Positions 38,052 through 47,779 of a DNA stretch of 64,000 nucleotides are shown piece by piece. The stretch spans positions 31,064 to 95,063 of the forward strand of contig JACDGV010000010.1 of NCBI GenBank assembly GCA_013821425.1, given 5' to 3'. Each line of letters starts with the position of its first letter. Positions within the stretch are counted from its first letter, which is position 1. The translations under genes were made by a program, and so were the position numbers. This DNA is from Nitrosospira sp. (GTDB lineage Bacteria > Pseudomonadota > Gammaproteobacteria > Burkholderiales > Nitrosomonadaceae). The notes beneath the pieces were generated by a model that was given only the letters and a program-made list of their open reading frames with translations, did not search any database and had not been told where the DNA came from.

Positions 38052-38822
38052 TCAGGAACTCTCCAACCGTTGAAAATTCATGGTAGACCGCATGAATACT
38101 TCCTCGAGGCTTATTCCTTTTTGTCTCAGCCCGCCTAGGGTGTCATCGAACACCGTGCGTCCCGCATTCACAATTTGCACCCGATCGCACATGCTTTCCA
38201 CTTCAGGCAGAATGTGAGTGGAAATAATGACGCTTCGTTCCGCGCCAAGTTCACGAATGAGAGCGCGCACGTCACGTATCTGGTTTGGGTCGAGCCCCGC
38301 CGTCGGTTCGTCGAGAATGATTACATCGGGGTCATGAATGATCGCCTGGGCTATTCCGACTCGCTGCTGATAACCTTTCGACAGCGAGCCGATCAGTCGC
38401 TTGCCTGTAGTGCCCAGTCCGCAGCGTTCCACCGCCCTGACCACGGCAGACCGAATTTCTGCTTTTTCGACCCGATGCAGCCTCGCCGCGAGCCGCAAGT
38501 ATTCGTTCACGGTTAATTCCCGGTAAAGCGGCGGAACCTCGGGCAGATATCCCATGCGGGCCTTGGCGTCACGGGGTTTGTCCACCAGGTCTATTCCACA
38601 GATTTCAATCCTGCCCGCGCTTGGGGCAAGGGTCCCGGTGAGCATGCGCATGATAGTGGTTTTGCCGGCGCCGTTGGGGCCGAGGAACCCGAGCACTTCA
38701 CCCCGCCTCAACTCCAGGTTGATGTCATGGACGGCCGCCCGTGAGCCAAAATACCGGCAAAGACCACGAACCAGGATAGCGGCAGAGGAGGCCGGGTCAT
38801 TTATAACAACATCAGGCATCAT
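38052..38822 (-). CDS. ABC transporter ATP-binding protein (GldA-type)
   Basis: 256-aa cytoplasmic ATPase. Walker A G-P-N-G-A-G-K-T-T, signature L-S-K-G-Y-Q-Q-R-V-G (the L-S-G-G-Q position), Walker B V-I-I-L-D-E-P-T-A-G-L-D and a switch His in I-S-T-H-I-L are all intact. First gene of the operon with the permease and GldG-like protein. Confidence 0.92.
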   Translation of the reverse strand: MMPDVVINDPASSAAILVRGLCRYFGSRAAVHDINLELRRGEVLGFLGPNGAGKTTIMRMLTGTLAPSAGRIEICGIDLVDKPRDAKARMGYLPEVPPLYRELTVNEYLRLAARLHRVEKAEIRSAVVRAVERCGLGTTGKRLIGSLSKGYQQRVGIAQAIIHDPDVIILDEPTAGLDPNQIRDVRALIRELGAERSVIISTHILPEVESMCDRVQIVNAGRTVFDDTLGGLRQKGISLEEVFMRSTMNFQRLESS

Positions 38823-39069
38823 TCGAACTTCCGGAAATGGCTTGCATTTTTTTGGTCTTCAGGCTTCCTCAGGATTCCTTGGGACACCCTTCTGGATAAG
38901 TGAGCCCATTTGGAACTTTGAATTTATGGGGATGCCTATATCCTGCCGGAATCGCAAGGCTTCGGAAGTCTACTTGTGATAAGCGTAAAATATACCTTAA
39001 TATGTGGACTGTACTGAAGGATGACCCCGCCATTTACAGCCTTTTTCGAACCTTTGTCTGGATTTTTTC

Positions 39070-40788
39070 ATGAGTCTTAACATTCCTGGCGCATTACTGC
39101 TGCTTTCTCTTGCCGCCTGTGCGCAGATCCCGGCCAAGACGGCTGTTCAAGAGCAAACGCCAGCGGGCAGGAGCGGAACCAGTCGGTTAGAATTGCCTGC
39201 CCAGGATTTGACGCCGCCCATTCTTTTCGACTTCTTGTTGGCGGAAACGGCTCTGCAGCGGGGCGACCTGGAAATCGCTGTCCGTACTTATCTGAAGCTC
39301 GCGAAAAAAACCCGTGATCCGCGTGTCGCTCAGCGCGCTACCGAAATCGCGCTCCAGTCACGTCAGGCCGTGCCAGCACTTGAAGCAGCAAAAACCTGGG
39401 TGGAAGTTGATCCGGATTCGGTCAGCGCCCATCAAACCGTGGCGGCGCTGCTGGTCAATGCGGACAGGCTGACTGAAGCACGGCCGCATCTCGACAAATT
39501 TCTGGCATCGGCGGGTAACAATATTGGCGAGGCTTTTATGCAATTGAACAGCCTGCTTGTACGCAACCCGGACAAGAATGCGACATTTGACCTGGTCAGG
39601 CAACTGACTGAGCCTTATCCCGATCTGCCGGAAGCGCATTTCGCCGTGTCCCAGGCCGCCTGGTTCGCCGAAAAATTTGATATTGCGCTGGGAGCAATGA
39701 AACAGGCGCTCACGCTTCGGCCGGAGTGGGAGATGGCCGCGATCTACCAGGGACGAATACTGGCTCGGACTTCAAATGCCAGCGCTCTCGAGTTCTATGA
39801 TGGCTATCTCAAGGAGTATCCCAGAGCCAACGATATGCGCGTCACTTACGCCCGCTTGTTATTGGCGGAAAAAAATTATAGCAAGGCGCGCGACCAGTTC
39901 CAGCAGTTACTGGCGGAGAATCCGGACAACGCCGAGGTCGCTGTTGCCGTGGGTCTGCTATCCCTGGAATTACGGGATTACGATGTAGCGGAGTCGAATT
40001 TCAAGAGAGCCCTGGAGCTGGATTACCGGGATCCCGGCATGGTGCGCTTTTATCTCGGCGGCTTGCATGAAAAGACTCAGGAGGCCGATACGGCGATGGA
40101 ATGGTATCGCTCGGTTACCAGCGGCAATCAGTATATCCCGGCACAGATCAAGTATGCCCTGCTGCTGAGCAGAAAAGGCCAGAAGGCCGAGGCGCTGGAT
40201 CACTTGAGGCAACTGGAGGGCACCAACGATCAGCAACGAGCCCAATTGATAATTGCCGAGGCGCAATTGCTGCGTGAGTCCGAGGCGTACCAGAACGCGT
40301 TTCAATTGCTCAGCGTCGGCCTGGAAAAACTTCCGGACTATCCCGATCTGCTTTATGACCGTGCTTTAGCGGCGGAAAAAATAGGAAAACCCGACATCAT
40401 GGAGGGAGACCTGCGTAAGCTGATCGAATTGAGGCCCGATCATGCGCATGCTTACAACGCGCTAGGATATGGGCTCGCCGAACATAGCGATCGCCTGCCT
40501 GAAGCGCTGGAGCTCATTGAAAAAGCAATCGAGCTTTCTCCCAACGATCCCTATATCATGGACAGCCTCGGCTGGGTTCACTACCGCATGGGCAATATCA
40601 ATCAAGGCCTCAGTTATCTGCGGCAAGCGTTTGTCCTGAATCCCGATCCTGAAATTGCAGCCCATCTGGGTGAAGTTCTCTGGGTACAGGGAACAAGGGA
40701 AGAGGCGGAAGAAATCTGGCGAAGCACGCTTAAGAACCATCCCGGAAACGAGGTCTTGCTCGGCACCATGAAGAAATTCATGAAGTAG
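39070..40788 (+). CDS. Tetratricopeptide-repeat lipoprotein
   Basis: 572 aa. Lipobox L-A-A-C at residue ~17 ends a short signal peptide, so it is probably outer-membrane anchored. The rest is TPR: clear repeats such as P-D-N-A-E-V-A-V-A-V-G-L-L-S-L-E-L and N-P-D-P-E-I-A-A-H-L-G-E-V-L, about ten in total. A scaffold for envelope proteins is likely. It precedes lolB and ispE, a conserved betaproteobacterial arrangement. Confidence 0.88.
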   Translation: MSLNIPGALLLLSLAACAQIPAKTAVQEQTPAGRSGTSRLELPAQDLTPPILFDFLLAETALQRGDLEIAVRTYLKLAKKTRDPRVAQRATEIALQSRQAVPALEAAKTWVEVDPDSVSAHQTVAALLVNADRLTEARPHLDKFLASAGNNIGEAFMQLNSLLVRNPDKNATFDLVRQLTEPYPDLPEAHFAVSQAAWFAEKFDIALGAMKQALTLRPEWEMAAIYQGRILARTSNASALEFYDGYLKEYPRANDMRVTYARLLLAEKNYSKARDQFQQLLAENPDNAEVAVAVGLLSLELRDYDVAESNFKRALELDYRDPGMVRFYLGGLHEKTQEADTAMEWYRSVTSGNQYIPAQIKYALLLSRKGQKAEALDHLRQLEGTNDQQRAQLIIAEAQLLRESEAYQNAFQLLSVGLEKLPDYPDLLYDRALAAEKIGKPDIMEGDLRKLIELRPDHAHAYNALGYGLAEHSDRLPEALELIEKAIELSPNDPYIMDSLGWVHYRMGNINQGLSYLRQAFVLNPDPEIAAHLGEVLWVQGTREEAEEIWRSTLKNHPGNEVLLGTMKKFMK

Positions 40789-40822
40789 CGCGGCGCGTAT
40801 TGGAAAGAAGGAGTACTTACGC

Positions 40823-41503
40823 TTGATTCCGGTTCAATCCTTGGTCCCGCCTGGCCCTGTGTCAAAACCCCCCTTTTTTTCCGCATGGCTAAGTCTCGTT
40901 CTATTCGTGCCGCCATTTATTGCCGGATGCGCTGGCCTTGCCCAAAAGGATACGGTTGCCCGTACCATCATTACCGCTCCTGATGAGGAGATGGCCGACG
41001 CAAGGTCGGCCGATTTCTCGCTAATTGGCAGAGTATCGATAAAAGGCGGCAAAGAGAGCTTTTCGGGTGGAGTACAATGGCGTCACGCAAGAAGCGGCGA
41101 TGAAATACTCTTGCTTGCTCCCCTGGGCCAGGCACTGGCGCAGATTCAATCCGGTCCCGCGGGAGTGCATCTGACGACGTCGGATCGGCAGAGTTATCAT
41201 GCTGCCGACGTGGAAAGCCTGACTGAACAGGTTCTGGGGTGGCGGTTGCCTCTCATGGGTTTGCAATATTGGGTGCAAAGCATGAATTCACCTGCGACTG
41301 TTGCCGCGATAGACATGGATATGGATGGGCGCGTAGTAACTATTCGCCAGGATGGATGGGAGATCGATTATTCGGGTTATTCCCCAGCCCTGTCATCCCA
41401 AGGCATGGAAGAGCCGATTGTTCGTCCAAAGTTGTTGCTGCTCAAACGGGAGAGACTCCAGATAAAACTGGTCATTGATACCTGGAACCCTGGTAATCAC
41501 TGA
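40823..41503 (+). CDS. lolB: Outer-membrane lipoprotein receptor LolB
   Basis: Receives lipoproteins from LolA and inserts them into the outer membrane. 226 aa with a signal peptide ending in lipobox I-A-G-C near residue 36, then F-S-L-I-G-R-V-S-I-K and the LolB core (F-S-G-G-V-Q-W, L-L-L-A-P-L-G). Start TTG at 40823 with AAGGAG ten bases upstream. Follows the TPR gene by 34 bp. Confidence 0.92.
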   Translation: MIPVQSLVPPGPVSKPPFFSAWLSLVLFVPPFIAGCAGLAQKDTVARTIITAPDEEMADARSADFSLIGRVSIKGGKESFSGGVQWRHARSGDEILLLAPLGQALAQIQSGPAGVHLTTSDRQSYHAADVESLTEQVLGWRLPLMGLQYWVQSMNSPATVAAIDMDMDGRVVTIRQDGWEIDYSGYSPALSSQGMEEPIVRPKLLLLKRERLQIKLVIDTWNPGNH

Positions 41504-41509
41504 AGCGCG

Positions 41510-42349
41510 ATGGCCGCATTCGCCTGTCCCGCTCCCGCTAAACTGAACCTGTTCCTGCACGTGGTGGGGCGCCGAGAAGATGGCTATCACCTGTTGCAAA
41601 CCGTTTTCCGCTTTGTTGATTTTTCGGACCAGCTGAGTTTCGTTTTGCGGAATGACGGCGCCATCCGACTGCAAACGCCCATTTCGGGTGTGCCGGAAGA
41701 CAAGGATTTATGCGTGCGCGCCGCAAAATTGCTGCAACAGGAAAGTCGCGTTTCTCTCGGCGTGGATATTTTTCTGAAAAAGCGTATTCCAATGGGAGGC
41801 GGGCTGGGCGGCGGCAGTTCCGACGCTGCAACGACGTTGCTGGCGCTCAACCGGTTATGGGGATTGGGCTGGCAGCGGAGCAGGCTATTGCAACTGGCAC
41901 TCAGGCTGGGCGCGGACGTGCCGGTTTTCGTTTTTGGTGAAAATGCCTTCGCTGAAGGCATAGGCGAACAACTTTCACCGGTTGCCCTGCCACCCGCGTG
42001 GTATCTGATCCTCACCCCGCCCGTGCAGGTGCCGACAGCCCAGGTTTTTGCGAGTAAGGAATTGACACGAAACACGATTCCAATCAAAATACCGCCCTTT
42101 TCCGTTGAGTGTGGGCGGAACGACCTTGAGCCGGTAGTATGCCGGCTTTACCCGGAGGTGGCGCGTCATCTCGCATGGCTGAAACGGTGCGGCAGTGCCA
42201 GACGCGCGGCAATGACCGGCTCCGGCGCATGTGTGTTTGCCGAGTTTGCTACTGAGGAGGCGGCAACAGCGGCGCTGGCACAGATCCCATCAGGCATGGC
42301 CGGTCTGGTGGCGCAGGGATTGGATCGTCATCCCATGCATGATTTATAG
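41510..42349 (+). CDS. ispE: 4-diphosphocytidyl-2-C-methyl-D-erythritol kinase
   Basis: GHMP kinase of the methylerythritol (non-mevalonate) isoprenoid pathway. Motif 1 C-P-A-P-A-K-L-N-L-F-L-H, the ATP loop P-M-G-G-G-L-G-G-G-S-S-D-A-A and the third motif M-T-G-S-G-A-C-V-F-A are present. 279 aa, 6 bp after lolB. Confidence 0.95.
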   Translation: MAAFACPAPAKLNLFLHVVGRREDGYHLLQTVFRFVDFSDQLSFVLRNDGAIRLQTPISGVPEDKDLCVRAAKLLQQESRVSLGVDIFLKKRIPMGGGLGGGSSDAATTLLALNRLWGLGWQRSRLLQLALRLGADVPVFVFGENAFAEGIGEQLSPVALPPAWYLILTPPVQVPTAQVFASKELTRNTIPIKIPPFSVECGRNDLEPVVCRLYPEVARHLAWLKRCGSARRAAMTGSGACVFAEFATEEAATAALAQIPSGMAGLVAQGLDRHPMHDL

Positions 42350-42359
42350 AGCAGTAATT

Positions 42360-42434
42360 TGGGGAGTCGCCAAGTGGTAAGGCACCGGATTTTGATTCCG
42401 GCATTCGTAGGTTCGATCCCTACCTCCCCAGCCA
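42360..42434 (+). tRNA. tRNA-Gln (anticodon TTG)
   Basis: Cloverleaf: acceptor TGGGGAG pairs with CTCCCCA, anticodon stem CCGGA/TCCGG around the loop TTTTGAT with anticodon TTG at 42392-42394, and T-arm GGTTCGATCC. The CCA end is encoded (GCCA). Sits between ispE and prs, as in many betaproteobacteria. Confidence 0.97.
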
Positions 42435-42549
42435 GTTTTCAGGTCCTTGAAATCCGGGGATGCTCAGGTAATGCCGGGCTGCGAACGTCGCGTGCATTCC
42501 CTCGAATCCCCCGGTTCCCGGTTAGAATTTAAATCGATAATTCCAGGTC

Positions 42550-43500
42550 ATGGCCTACGATAGCTTGATGGTTTTCACCGGCAACGCCAATCCGAAGCTT
42601 GCGCAGGATGTGGTGCGGCATCTCAATATACATCTGGGACGTGCAACGGTGGGCCGCTTCAGCGACGGCGAGGTGATGGTGGAGATTCTGGAAAACGTCC
42701 GTGGCAAGGATGTGTTCGTGTTGCAGTCCACCTGCATGCCTACTAACGATACGCTGGTGGAATTGCTGGTGCTGGTAGATGCCCTCAAGCGGGCATCGGC
42801 GGCGAGGATTACGGCAGCCATGCCTTATTTCGGCTATGCGAGGCAGGATAGAAGGCCGCGTTCGGTGCGGGTACCGATCACCGCTAAGGTTGTGGCGAAC
42901 ATGCTGACCACTGTGGGAATAGACCGGTTGTTGACCATGGACCTGCATTCGGACCAGATTCAGGGGTTTTTCGACATTCCCGTGGATAACATCTATAGCA
43001 TGCCGATCCTGCTGGGCGATTTGTGGAAAAGTGATTTCAAGGATCTGGTCGTCGTTTCGCCCGATGTCGGCGGAGTGGTACGGGCCAGGCAGATGGCGAA
43101 ACGCCTTGAATGCGATCTGGCTATAATTGACAAGCGGCGTCCCAAAGCCAATGTCGCCAAGGTAATGAACATAATCGGCGAGGTGGATGGACGCACCTGC
43201 GTGATTATGGATGACATGGTGGATACTGCGAACACGTTGTGTGAAGCGGCCAGGGCCCTCAAGGAACAGGGAGCGCAGAGCGTACTGGCTTACTGCACGC
43301 ACCCGGTACTGTCGGGCAAGGCGGTGGAGCGGATAGAGAATTCCGAACTGGATAAGCTCGTGGTGACAGACACCATTCCGCTGCGGGAGAATGCCAAAGC
43401 CTGTGGTCGCATTCATCAGTTGAGCGTGGCGAGCCTGCTCGCGGAAACGATGCTGAGAATCAGCAACGAGGATTCGGTCAGTTCATTATTCATGGAATAG
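42550..43500 (+). CDS. prs: Ribose-phosphate pyrophosphokinase
   Basis: Makes PRPP from ribose 5-phosphate and ATP for nucleotide, histidine and NAD synthesis. It has the Y-A-R-Q-D-R-R-P-R flexible loop, [11 protein letters not shown] and the PRPP-binding [12 protein letters not shown]. 316 aa, normal. It supplies the pur genes at 56-59 kb and nadA-dependent NAD synthesis. Confidence 0.97.
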   Translation: MAYDSLMVFTGNANPKLAQDVVRHLNIHLGRATVGRFSDGEVMVEILENVRGKDVFVLQSTCMPTNDTLVELLVLVDALKRASAARITAAMPYFGYARQDRRPRSVRVPITAKVVANMLTTVGIDRLLTMDLHSDQIQGFFDIPVDNIYSMPILLGDLWKSDFKDLVVVSPDVGGVVRARQMAKRLECDLAIIDKRRPKANVAKVMNIIGEVDGRTCVIMDDMVDTANTLCEAARALKEQGAQSVLAYCTHPVLSGKAVERIENSELDKLVVTDTIPLRENAKACGRIHQLSVASLLAETMLRISNEDSVSSLFME

Positions 43501-43595
43501 ACGGTTTCCACTAGAGAATTTTGTTTTTCGAATATACGCAAGGTTCATTAATCGGAATCACCTGGTCGCGGGTGAATCCACAATCTGGAGAAAAC

Positions 43596-44297
43596 ATGCA
43601 TATTGAAATAAGCGCAAAAAAGCGCGCATTGCAGGGCAAAGGTGCGAGCCGCCGCCTGCGTGGTTCCGGCAAAGTGCCGGGAGTCATCTACGGTGGAGAA
43701 AACCCGGCGGAGGCGATCGAACTGGATCATAACCGTCTTTTTCACCAGCTTAAGCTGGAAGCCTTCCACGCTTCCATCCTGTCGATGGACGTAGAGGGAC
43801 AGACCGAGTCCGTGCTGTTGCGCGATATTCAAATGCACCCCTTCAAGGCTCAGGTGCTGCATATCGATTTCCAGCGGGTAGACCCGAAGAAAAAAATACA
43901 CATGAAGGTGCCGTTGCATTTCATTAACGAGGATATTGCTCCGGGAGTGAAGCTGTCAGCCGGACTTGTCAGCCACGTGCTTACCGAACTGGATGTTTCG
44001 TGTTTGCCCAAAGACCTCCCGGAATTCATTTCTGTGGATCTGGCTGATCTTAGTGCCGGAAACACCGTGCACTTGCGCGACCTGATCCTGCCGGAGGGTG
44101 TTGAAATTCCCGCGCTTATCAAGGGCGATGATTTGCCCGTCGCTACCATCGTAATCCCGCGGGCCGTTGCCGCCGAGGAGGCGGCTACCGCGACAGCCGC
44201 CGCGGAGGTTCCAACCACGGTGCAGAAGAAAGAAGGAATTGCCAAGGAAGGCGAGAAGAAGGACGCCGGAAAGAAAGAAACCGGGAAGAAAAAATAA
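43596..44297 (+). CDS. rplY: 50S ribosomal protein L25 (CTC family)
   Basis: 5S rRNA-binding protein with the longer CTC-type form, 233 aa. N-domain: [26 protein letters not shown]-terminal domain about residues 100-190; the last ~35 residues are a lysine/glutamate-rich, probably disordered tail. The ATG at 43596 is chosen; the frame is open further upstream without support. A clear terminator follows. Confidence 0.94.
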   Translation: MHIEISAKKRALQGKGASRRLRGSGKVPGVIYGGENPAEAIELDHNRLFHQLKLEAFHASILSMDVEGQTESVLLRDIQMHPFKAQVLHIDFQRVDPKKKIHMKVPLHFINEDIAPGVKLSAGLVSHVLTELDVSCLPKDLPEFISVDLADLSAGNTVHLRDLILPEGVEIPALIKGDDLPVATIVIPRAVAAEEAATATAAAEVPTTVQKKEGIAKEGEKKDAGKKETGKKK

Positions 44298-44322
44298 TAC
44301 CGCCGTTACTTTACTTGTATGG

Positions 44323-44364
44323 AGCCCGCTGGACTTGTACCGATTCCGGCGGGCTTTCTTTTTA
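44323..44364 (+). terminator. Rho-independent terminator after rplY
   Basis: AGCCCGCTGG pairs with CCGGCGGGCT (ten pairs, one G-U) around a loop of about 13, followed by TTCTTTTT. It lies 25 bp past the rplY stop and separates it from pth. Confidence 0.85.
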
Positions 44365-44394
44365 CAACAGGAGCATTTCTTCCCGTAGCGGTCC

Positions 44395-44982
44395 ATGAAA
44401 CTCATCGTTGGTCTTGGCAATCCGGGTAGGGAATACGCCGCCACCCGCCATAACGCCGGCACCTGGTGGATATTACGGCTCGCAGATCAACTGGGGGTCA
44501 GCTTAAAAGCGGAACCCCGATTTCACGGATGGTGCGGGCGTGTCGCCCACGGCGGGGCCGAACTGTGGCTGCTCAATCCCCAGACCTACATGAACGCCAG
44601 CGGCAGAGCCGTTGCGGCGTTGTGCCGCTTTTACAAGATCGAGCCTGACCAGATTCTCGTGGTTCATGATGAGCTGGACTTGCCGCCAGGTACTTCAAGG
44701 CTGAAACTGGACGGTGGGTTGGGCGGGCACAATGGCCTTAAAGACATTGCCGCACATCTTGCCACCCGGCAATTCTGGCGCTTGCGTATCGGCATCGGTC
44801 ATCCGGGGGATAAGAATGCCGTGGTGAGTTACGTATTGCAGCCTCCACGCAAGGAAGAGTCGGAGCTCATAGATAAGGCGATCGACCGCAGTCTGGAGGT
44901 CTGGCCCCTCATCGCGCAAGGCAATTGCGAGGCAGCCATGATGAAGTTGCACACCAAAGCCAAAGGGGAAAATGAGGCGTGA
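44395..44982 (+). CDS. pth: Peptidyl-tRNA hydrolase
   Basis: Recycles peptidyl-tRNA that drops off the ribosome. G-L-G-N-P-G-R-E-Y-A-A-T-R-H-N-A-G contains the catalytic His (~H20); also Q-T-Y-M-N-x-S-G and H-D-E-L-D-L-P-P-G. 195 aa. Between rplY and ychF as usual. Confidence 0.96.
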   Translation: MKLIVGLGNPGREYAATRHNAGTWWILRLADQLGVSLKAEPRFHGWCGRVAHGGAELWLLNPQTYMNASGRAVAALCRFYKIEPDQILVVHDELDLPPGTSRLKLDGGLGGHNGLKDIAAHLATRQFWRLRIGIGHPGDKNAVVSYVLQPPRKEESELIDKAIDRSLEVWPLIAQGNCEAAMMKLHTKAKGENEA

Positions 44983-45060
44983 GAAAGACGGCTGTGTCAC
45001 TTCATTTTCGGCCACAAGCGACTCGCAACGCTCCATTACTCAATTACAACAGATAAACCT

Positions 45061-46164
45061 ATGAGCCTGAAATGCGGTATCGTTGGTTTGCCCAACGTGG
45101 GAAAGTCCACTCTGTTCAATGCCCTGACCAAGGCAGGAATAGCCGCGGAAAACTACCCGTTCTGCACGATTGAGCCCAATATCGGTATCGTCGAAGTTCC
45201 TGACAAGCGCCTGGCGGAACTCTCCGCCATCGTCAAGCCGCAAAAAGTGCAGCCTGCCATTGTGGAATTTGTGGATATTGCCGGGCTTGTCGCAGGAGCA
45301 TCCAAAGGCGAAGGATTGGGTAACAAGTTTCTCGCCACCATTCGGGAGACCGACGGTATCATCAACATGGTGCGCTGCTTTTCAAATGACAACGTCGTCC
45401 ACGTTGCGGGCAACGTGGACCCCGTTTCGGATATTGAAACCATACTGACCGAACTGGCCCTGGCCGACCTGGCAACGGTGGAAAAGGCGCTGCACCGCGA
45501 AACAAAACTGGCGAGGTCCGGCACCAAGGACGCAATCAAGCTGGTGGCGCTACTGGAAATGACACGAGCGCACCTGGACCAGGGCAAGCCGGTCAGGAGC
45601 CTGGCTCCAAGCCAGGGACTGGATAGGGAACAGCAGCAACTGCTGAAACCGTTATGCCTCCTGACGGCCAAACCGGCTATCTACGTGGCCAATGTCGATG
45701 AAAAGGGTTTCGCTAATAATCCGCTACTGGAACGCGTGCAGGAATACGCTGCGCGCGAGGGCGCCCCGGTGGTCGCGATCTGTGCCGCGCTGGAATCAGA
45801 AATTGCGGAGATGCCCGATGAAGACAAGCAGATTTTTCTTGCCGACATGAACCTGGAAGAGCCGGGATTGGACCGCCTTATCCGCGCCGCCTACCAGCTT
45901 CTCGGGTTGCAAACGTATTTTACCGCGGGTGTGAAAGAGGTCCGGGCCTGGACGATATTGAAAGGGGATACCGCTCCGCAGGCCGCTGCTGCGATTCATA
46001 CCGATTTCGAGAAAGGCTTTATCCGCGCCGAGGTCATCGGTTATGACGACTTTATTGCCTGCAAAGGTGAGCAGGCAGCGAAGGAGGCAGGCAAGATGCG
46101 GCTGGAAGGGAAGGAGTATGTGGTCAAGGACGGGGATGTGATGCATTTCCGCTTCAACGTTTGA
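45061..46164 (+). CDS. ychF: Redox-regulated ATPase YchF (Obg-like)
   Basis: Translation-associated P-loop NTPase that prefers ATP. G1 [15 protein letters not shown]-x-G, G3 D-I-A-G-L-V and N-V-D-E (replacing the N-K-x-D that gives GTP specificity) are visible; the C-terminal TGS domain ends D-V-M-H-F-R-F-N-V. 367 aa. Its stop codon lies inside a short tandem repeat. Confidence 0.95.
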   Translation: MSLKCGIVGLPNVGKSTLFNALTKAGIAAENYPFCTIEPNIGIVEVPDKRLAELSAIVKPQKVQPAIVEFVDIAGLVAGASKGEGLGNKFLATIRETDGIINMVRCFSNDNVVHVAGNVDPVSDIETILTELALADLATVEKALHRETKLARSGTKDAIKLVALLEMTRAHLDQGKPVRSLAPSQGLDREQQQLLKPLCLLTAKPAIYVANVDEKGFANNPLLERVQEYAAREGAPVVAICAALESEIAEMPDEDKQIFLADMNLEEPGLDRLIRAAYQLLGLQTYFTAGVKEVRAWTILKGDTAPQAAAAIHTDFEKGFIRAEVIGYDDFIACKGEQAAKEAGKMRLEGKEYVVKDGDVMHFRFNV

Positions 46165-46187
46165 ACCGGTTGGTTTGAACCGGTTGA
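46160..46187. repeat. 14-bp tandem repeat with palindromic core at the ychF stop
   Basis: TTTGAACCGGTTGG (46160-46173) is followed directly by TTTGAACCGGTTGA (46174-46187), 13 of 14 identical. Each copy contains the palindrome AACCGGTT, and the first contains the ychF stop codon. Confidence 0.9.
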
Positions 46188-46253
46188 ATACATTTCGGAG
46201 CATATCAAGCATTATCAAAAATCACTCAAAGCCTCATTTTTTAGGGGTTTAAT

Positions 46254-46893
46254 ATGTTTACCAAGCAAGACGGTTTTAAAATGGCAGTTGGTATGCTGGC
46301 AGAGATTGAGGGCGCGCAGGATATAACAGAAAATATGCGTTAGACGACTACCAGCAAGACAATATCTTGTATCGCCATATTCAGGCGCTAGCGAGTGACG
46401 CAAGCAATGCCGAAGCTTTACAGGGCTCTTGCGCCTTGCTCACTGACAAGATAGCGGTAGGGGCTGATGCTGAGAGCTATAACGAAACGATGGAGCATTA
46501 GAAAAGCTTGAAAAGTTTGGGCAACTTGAGCAACTCCAAATTAGCAGAGGGGCGACTCAAAGAAGGCAATACTAGTGGCGCGGCCGAAGACCTCGCAAAG
46601 GCGAAGACATTAATCTTCGCAAGGTTACAGAAGTTCATACCCAGTATTGATTTAGACGTTACGACCATATTGCTGATTACGTCCACATCCTGTGGGAGGT
46701 CTGCCTTGTGGCCATGTTCCACGTTCCAATTGATGAGTACAGCTAAGTTCGAGACGTTTTGCCGATCGCGCGCCAGAAAATGTCAGGCGGCTGGTGGATA
46801 CATTACTCGAAATCCAAGTACGACGAAGCTGAATGCCGCCCCGCTTTGTCCTGCCTTTTGAACCTTTGCACTAAGCTAGAAGTGATCAAATGA
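46254..46893 (+). pseudogene. Decayed coding region with frameshifts and stops
   Basis: An ATG at 46254 with AGGGG upstream starts a plausible protein (M-F-T-K-Q-D-G-F-K-M-A-V-G-M-L-A-E-I) that stops after 29 residues. Reading resumes in another frame at ~46337 (A-L-D-D-Y-Q-Q-D-N-I-L-Y-R-H-I-Q), meets a stop at 46499, continues in the same frame past it (K-L-A-E-G-R-L-K-E-G), and a third frame from ~46654 looks protein-like (R-R-Y-D-H-I-A-D-Y-V-H-I-L-W-E-V), with one more internal stop before the end at 46893. I cannot name the original gene or genes. It could be two adjacent remnants rather than one. Confidence 0.4.
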
Positions 46894-46970
46894 CGCGGGA
46901 CTACACTCCATTTGACGTACTACCAAAATTGACTCCGTAATTCCCCGCGGCAATAAAAAGAGGCTTGGCT

Positions 46971-46990
46971 TGTTAAGGTTTGTTAAGGTT
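46971..46990. repeat. 10-bp perfect tandem repeat TGTTAAGGTT
   Basis: TGTTAAGGTT occurs twice in a row (46971-46980, 46981-46990), followed by TTTTTT, in the spacer between the decayed region and the protease gene. Confidence 0.85.
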
Positions 46991-47032
46991 TTTTTAGGCA
47001 CTCTTCCCCATCCTGTTGCTAGAAAATTGACT

Positions 47033-47779
47033 TCATAGCGACAAGATCAATTGCTGTAAAGCCGATGCTTTCCATACAATCCCAATATCAGATTCGGCGT
47101 TTATGCGACCGCTGTAAACACCGATGAACTTCGATAATGGGCCATTAACAAACGCAAGACGGCCGGGCGCGGTTTCGGCCATGCCCGAGCCTCTATAAGC
47201 GATAACTGGCGAGCCAGACTGTCCTTGCCGGCTACGGCAGTCGATTAGCTGGATTGGTAGGTCATTGAAGTCAACCGCTGGCTCAGATGCTAGAAATCCA
47301 GTTGCCCAAACTGCCATTGCCCCTCCCGCCGCAATTCCAAACGGAAAACCAATAACACTAACTACGTCCGCTACACCGACACGAATTGATTGTTCTCGAT
47401 TTCCAAGATTGTGAGGGTATATCTCAACGTCCGTTAAGTCTGAAAGTGGCAGAGCGACGAAATCAGCTTTGGAGCCGAGTGTTGGATGCTCGCACCAGCG
47501 CGGAGTGTCATCAAGATACAAGGGTTCATTCTTCGGTATCCATTGGCCTAGGGTGCCCTTGCGGTTATGAACAATCACGATTTCGTTTGGTATGCCCCCT
47601 GTTGGGGACAGCGGAGCGTCTGAATGCTGATGCCGCCCTGTGACGTTGTGACGGTTGGTAACAAGATAAGGGCCTTTTGGGGAAAGCACGACAAAAGCAG
47701 TCCCCGTTGAGAGCGGTTGCCCGTTGAACTTCATTTCAATAAACAGCGATTGAACCGATGGCTCTGCGATGTATTCCAT
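47033..47779 (-). CDS. Trypsin-like serine protease domain protein
   Basis: About 248 aa. A chymotrypsin-fold catalytic triad can be placed at His44 (T-N-R-H-N-V), Asp106 (K-A-D-F-V-A-L) and Ser188 (G-Q-S-G-S-P-V, in place of G-D-S-G-G-P). No signal peptide or membrane segment is visible, so it is probably cytoplasmic, unlike Deg/HtrA proteases; no PDZ domain. I chose the ATG at 47779; the frame is open to 47821. It stands alone in an accessory patch. Such solitary proteases sometimes act in defence or toxin systems, but nothing here shows that. Confidence 0.75.
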   Translation of the reverse strand: MEYIAEPSVQSLFIEMKFNGQPLSTGTAFVVLSPKGPYLVTNRHNVTGRHQHSDAPLSPTGGIPNEIVIVHNRKGTLGQWIPKNEPLYLDDTPRWCEHPTLGSKADFVALPLSDLTDVEIYPHNLGNREQSIRVGVADVVSVIGFPFGIAAGGAMAVWATGFLASEPAVDFNDLPIQLIDCRSRQGQSGSPVIAYRGSGMAETAPGRLAFVNGPLSKFIGVYSGRINAESDIGIVWKASALQQLILSL

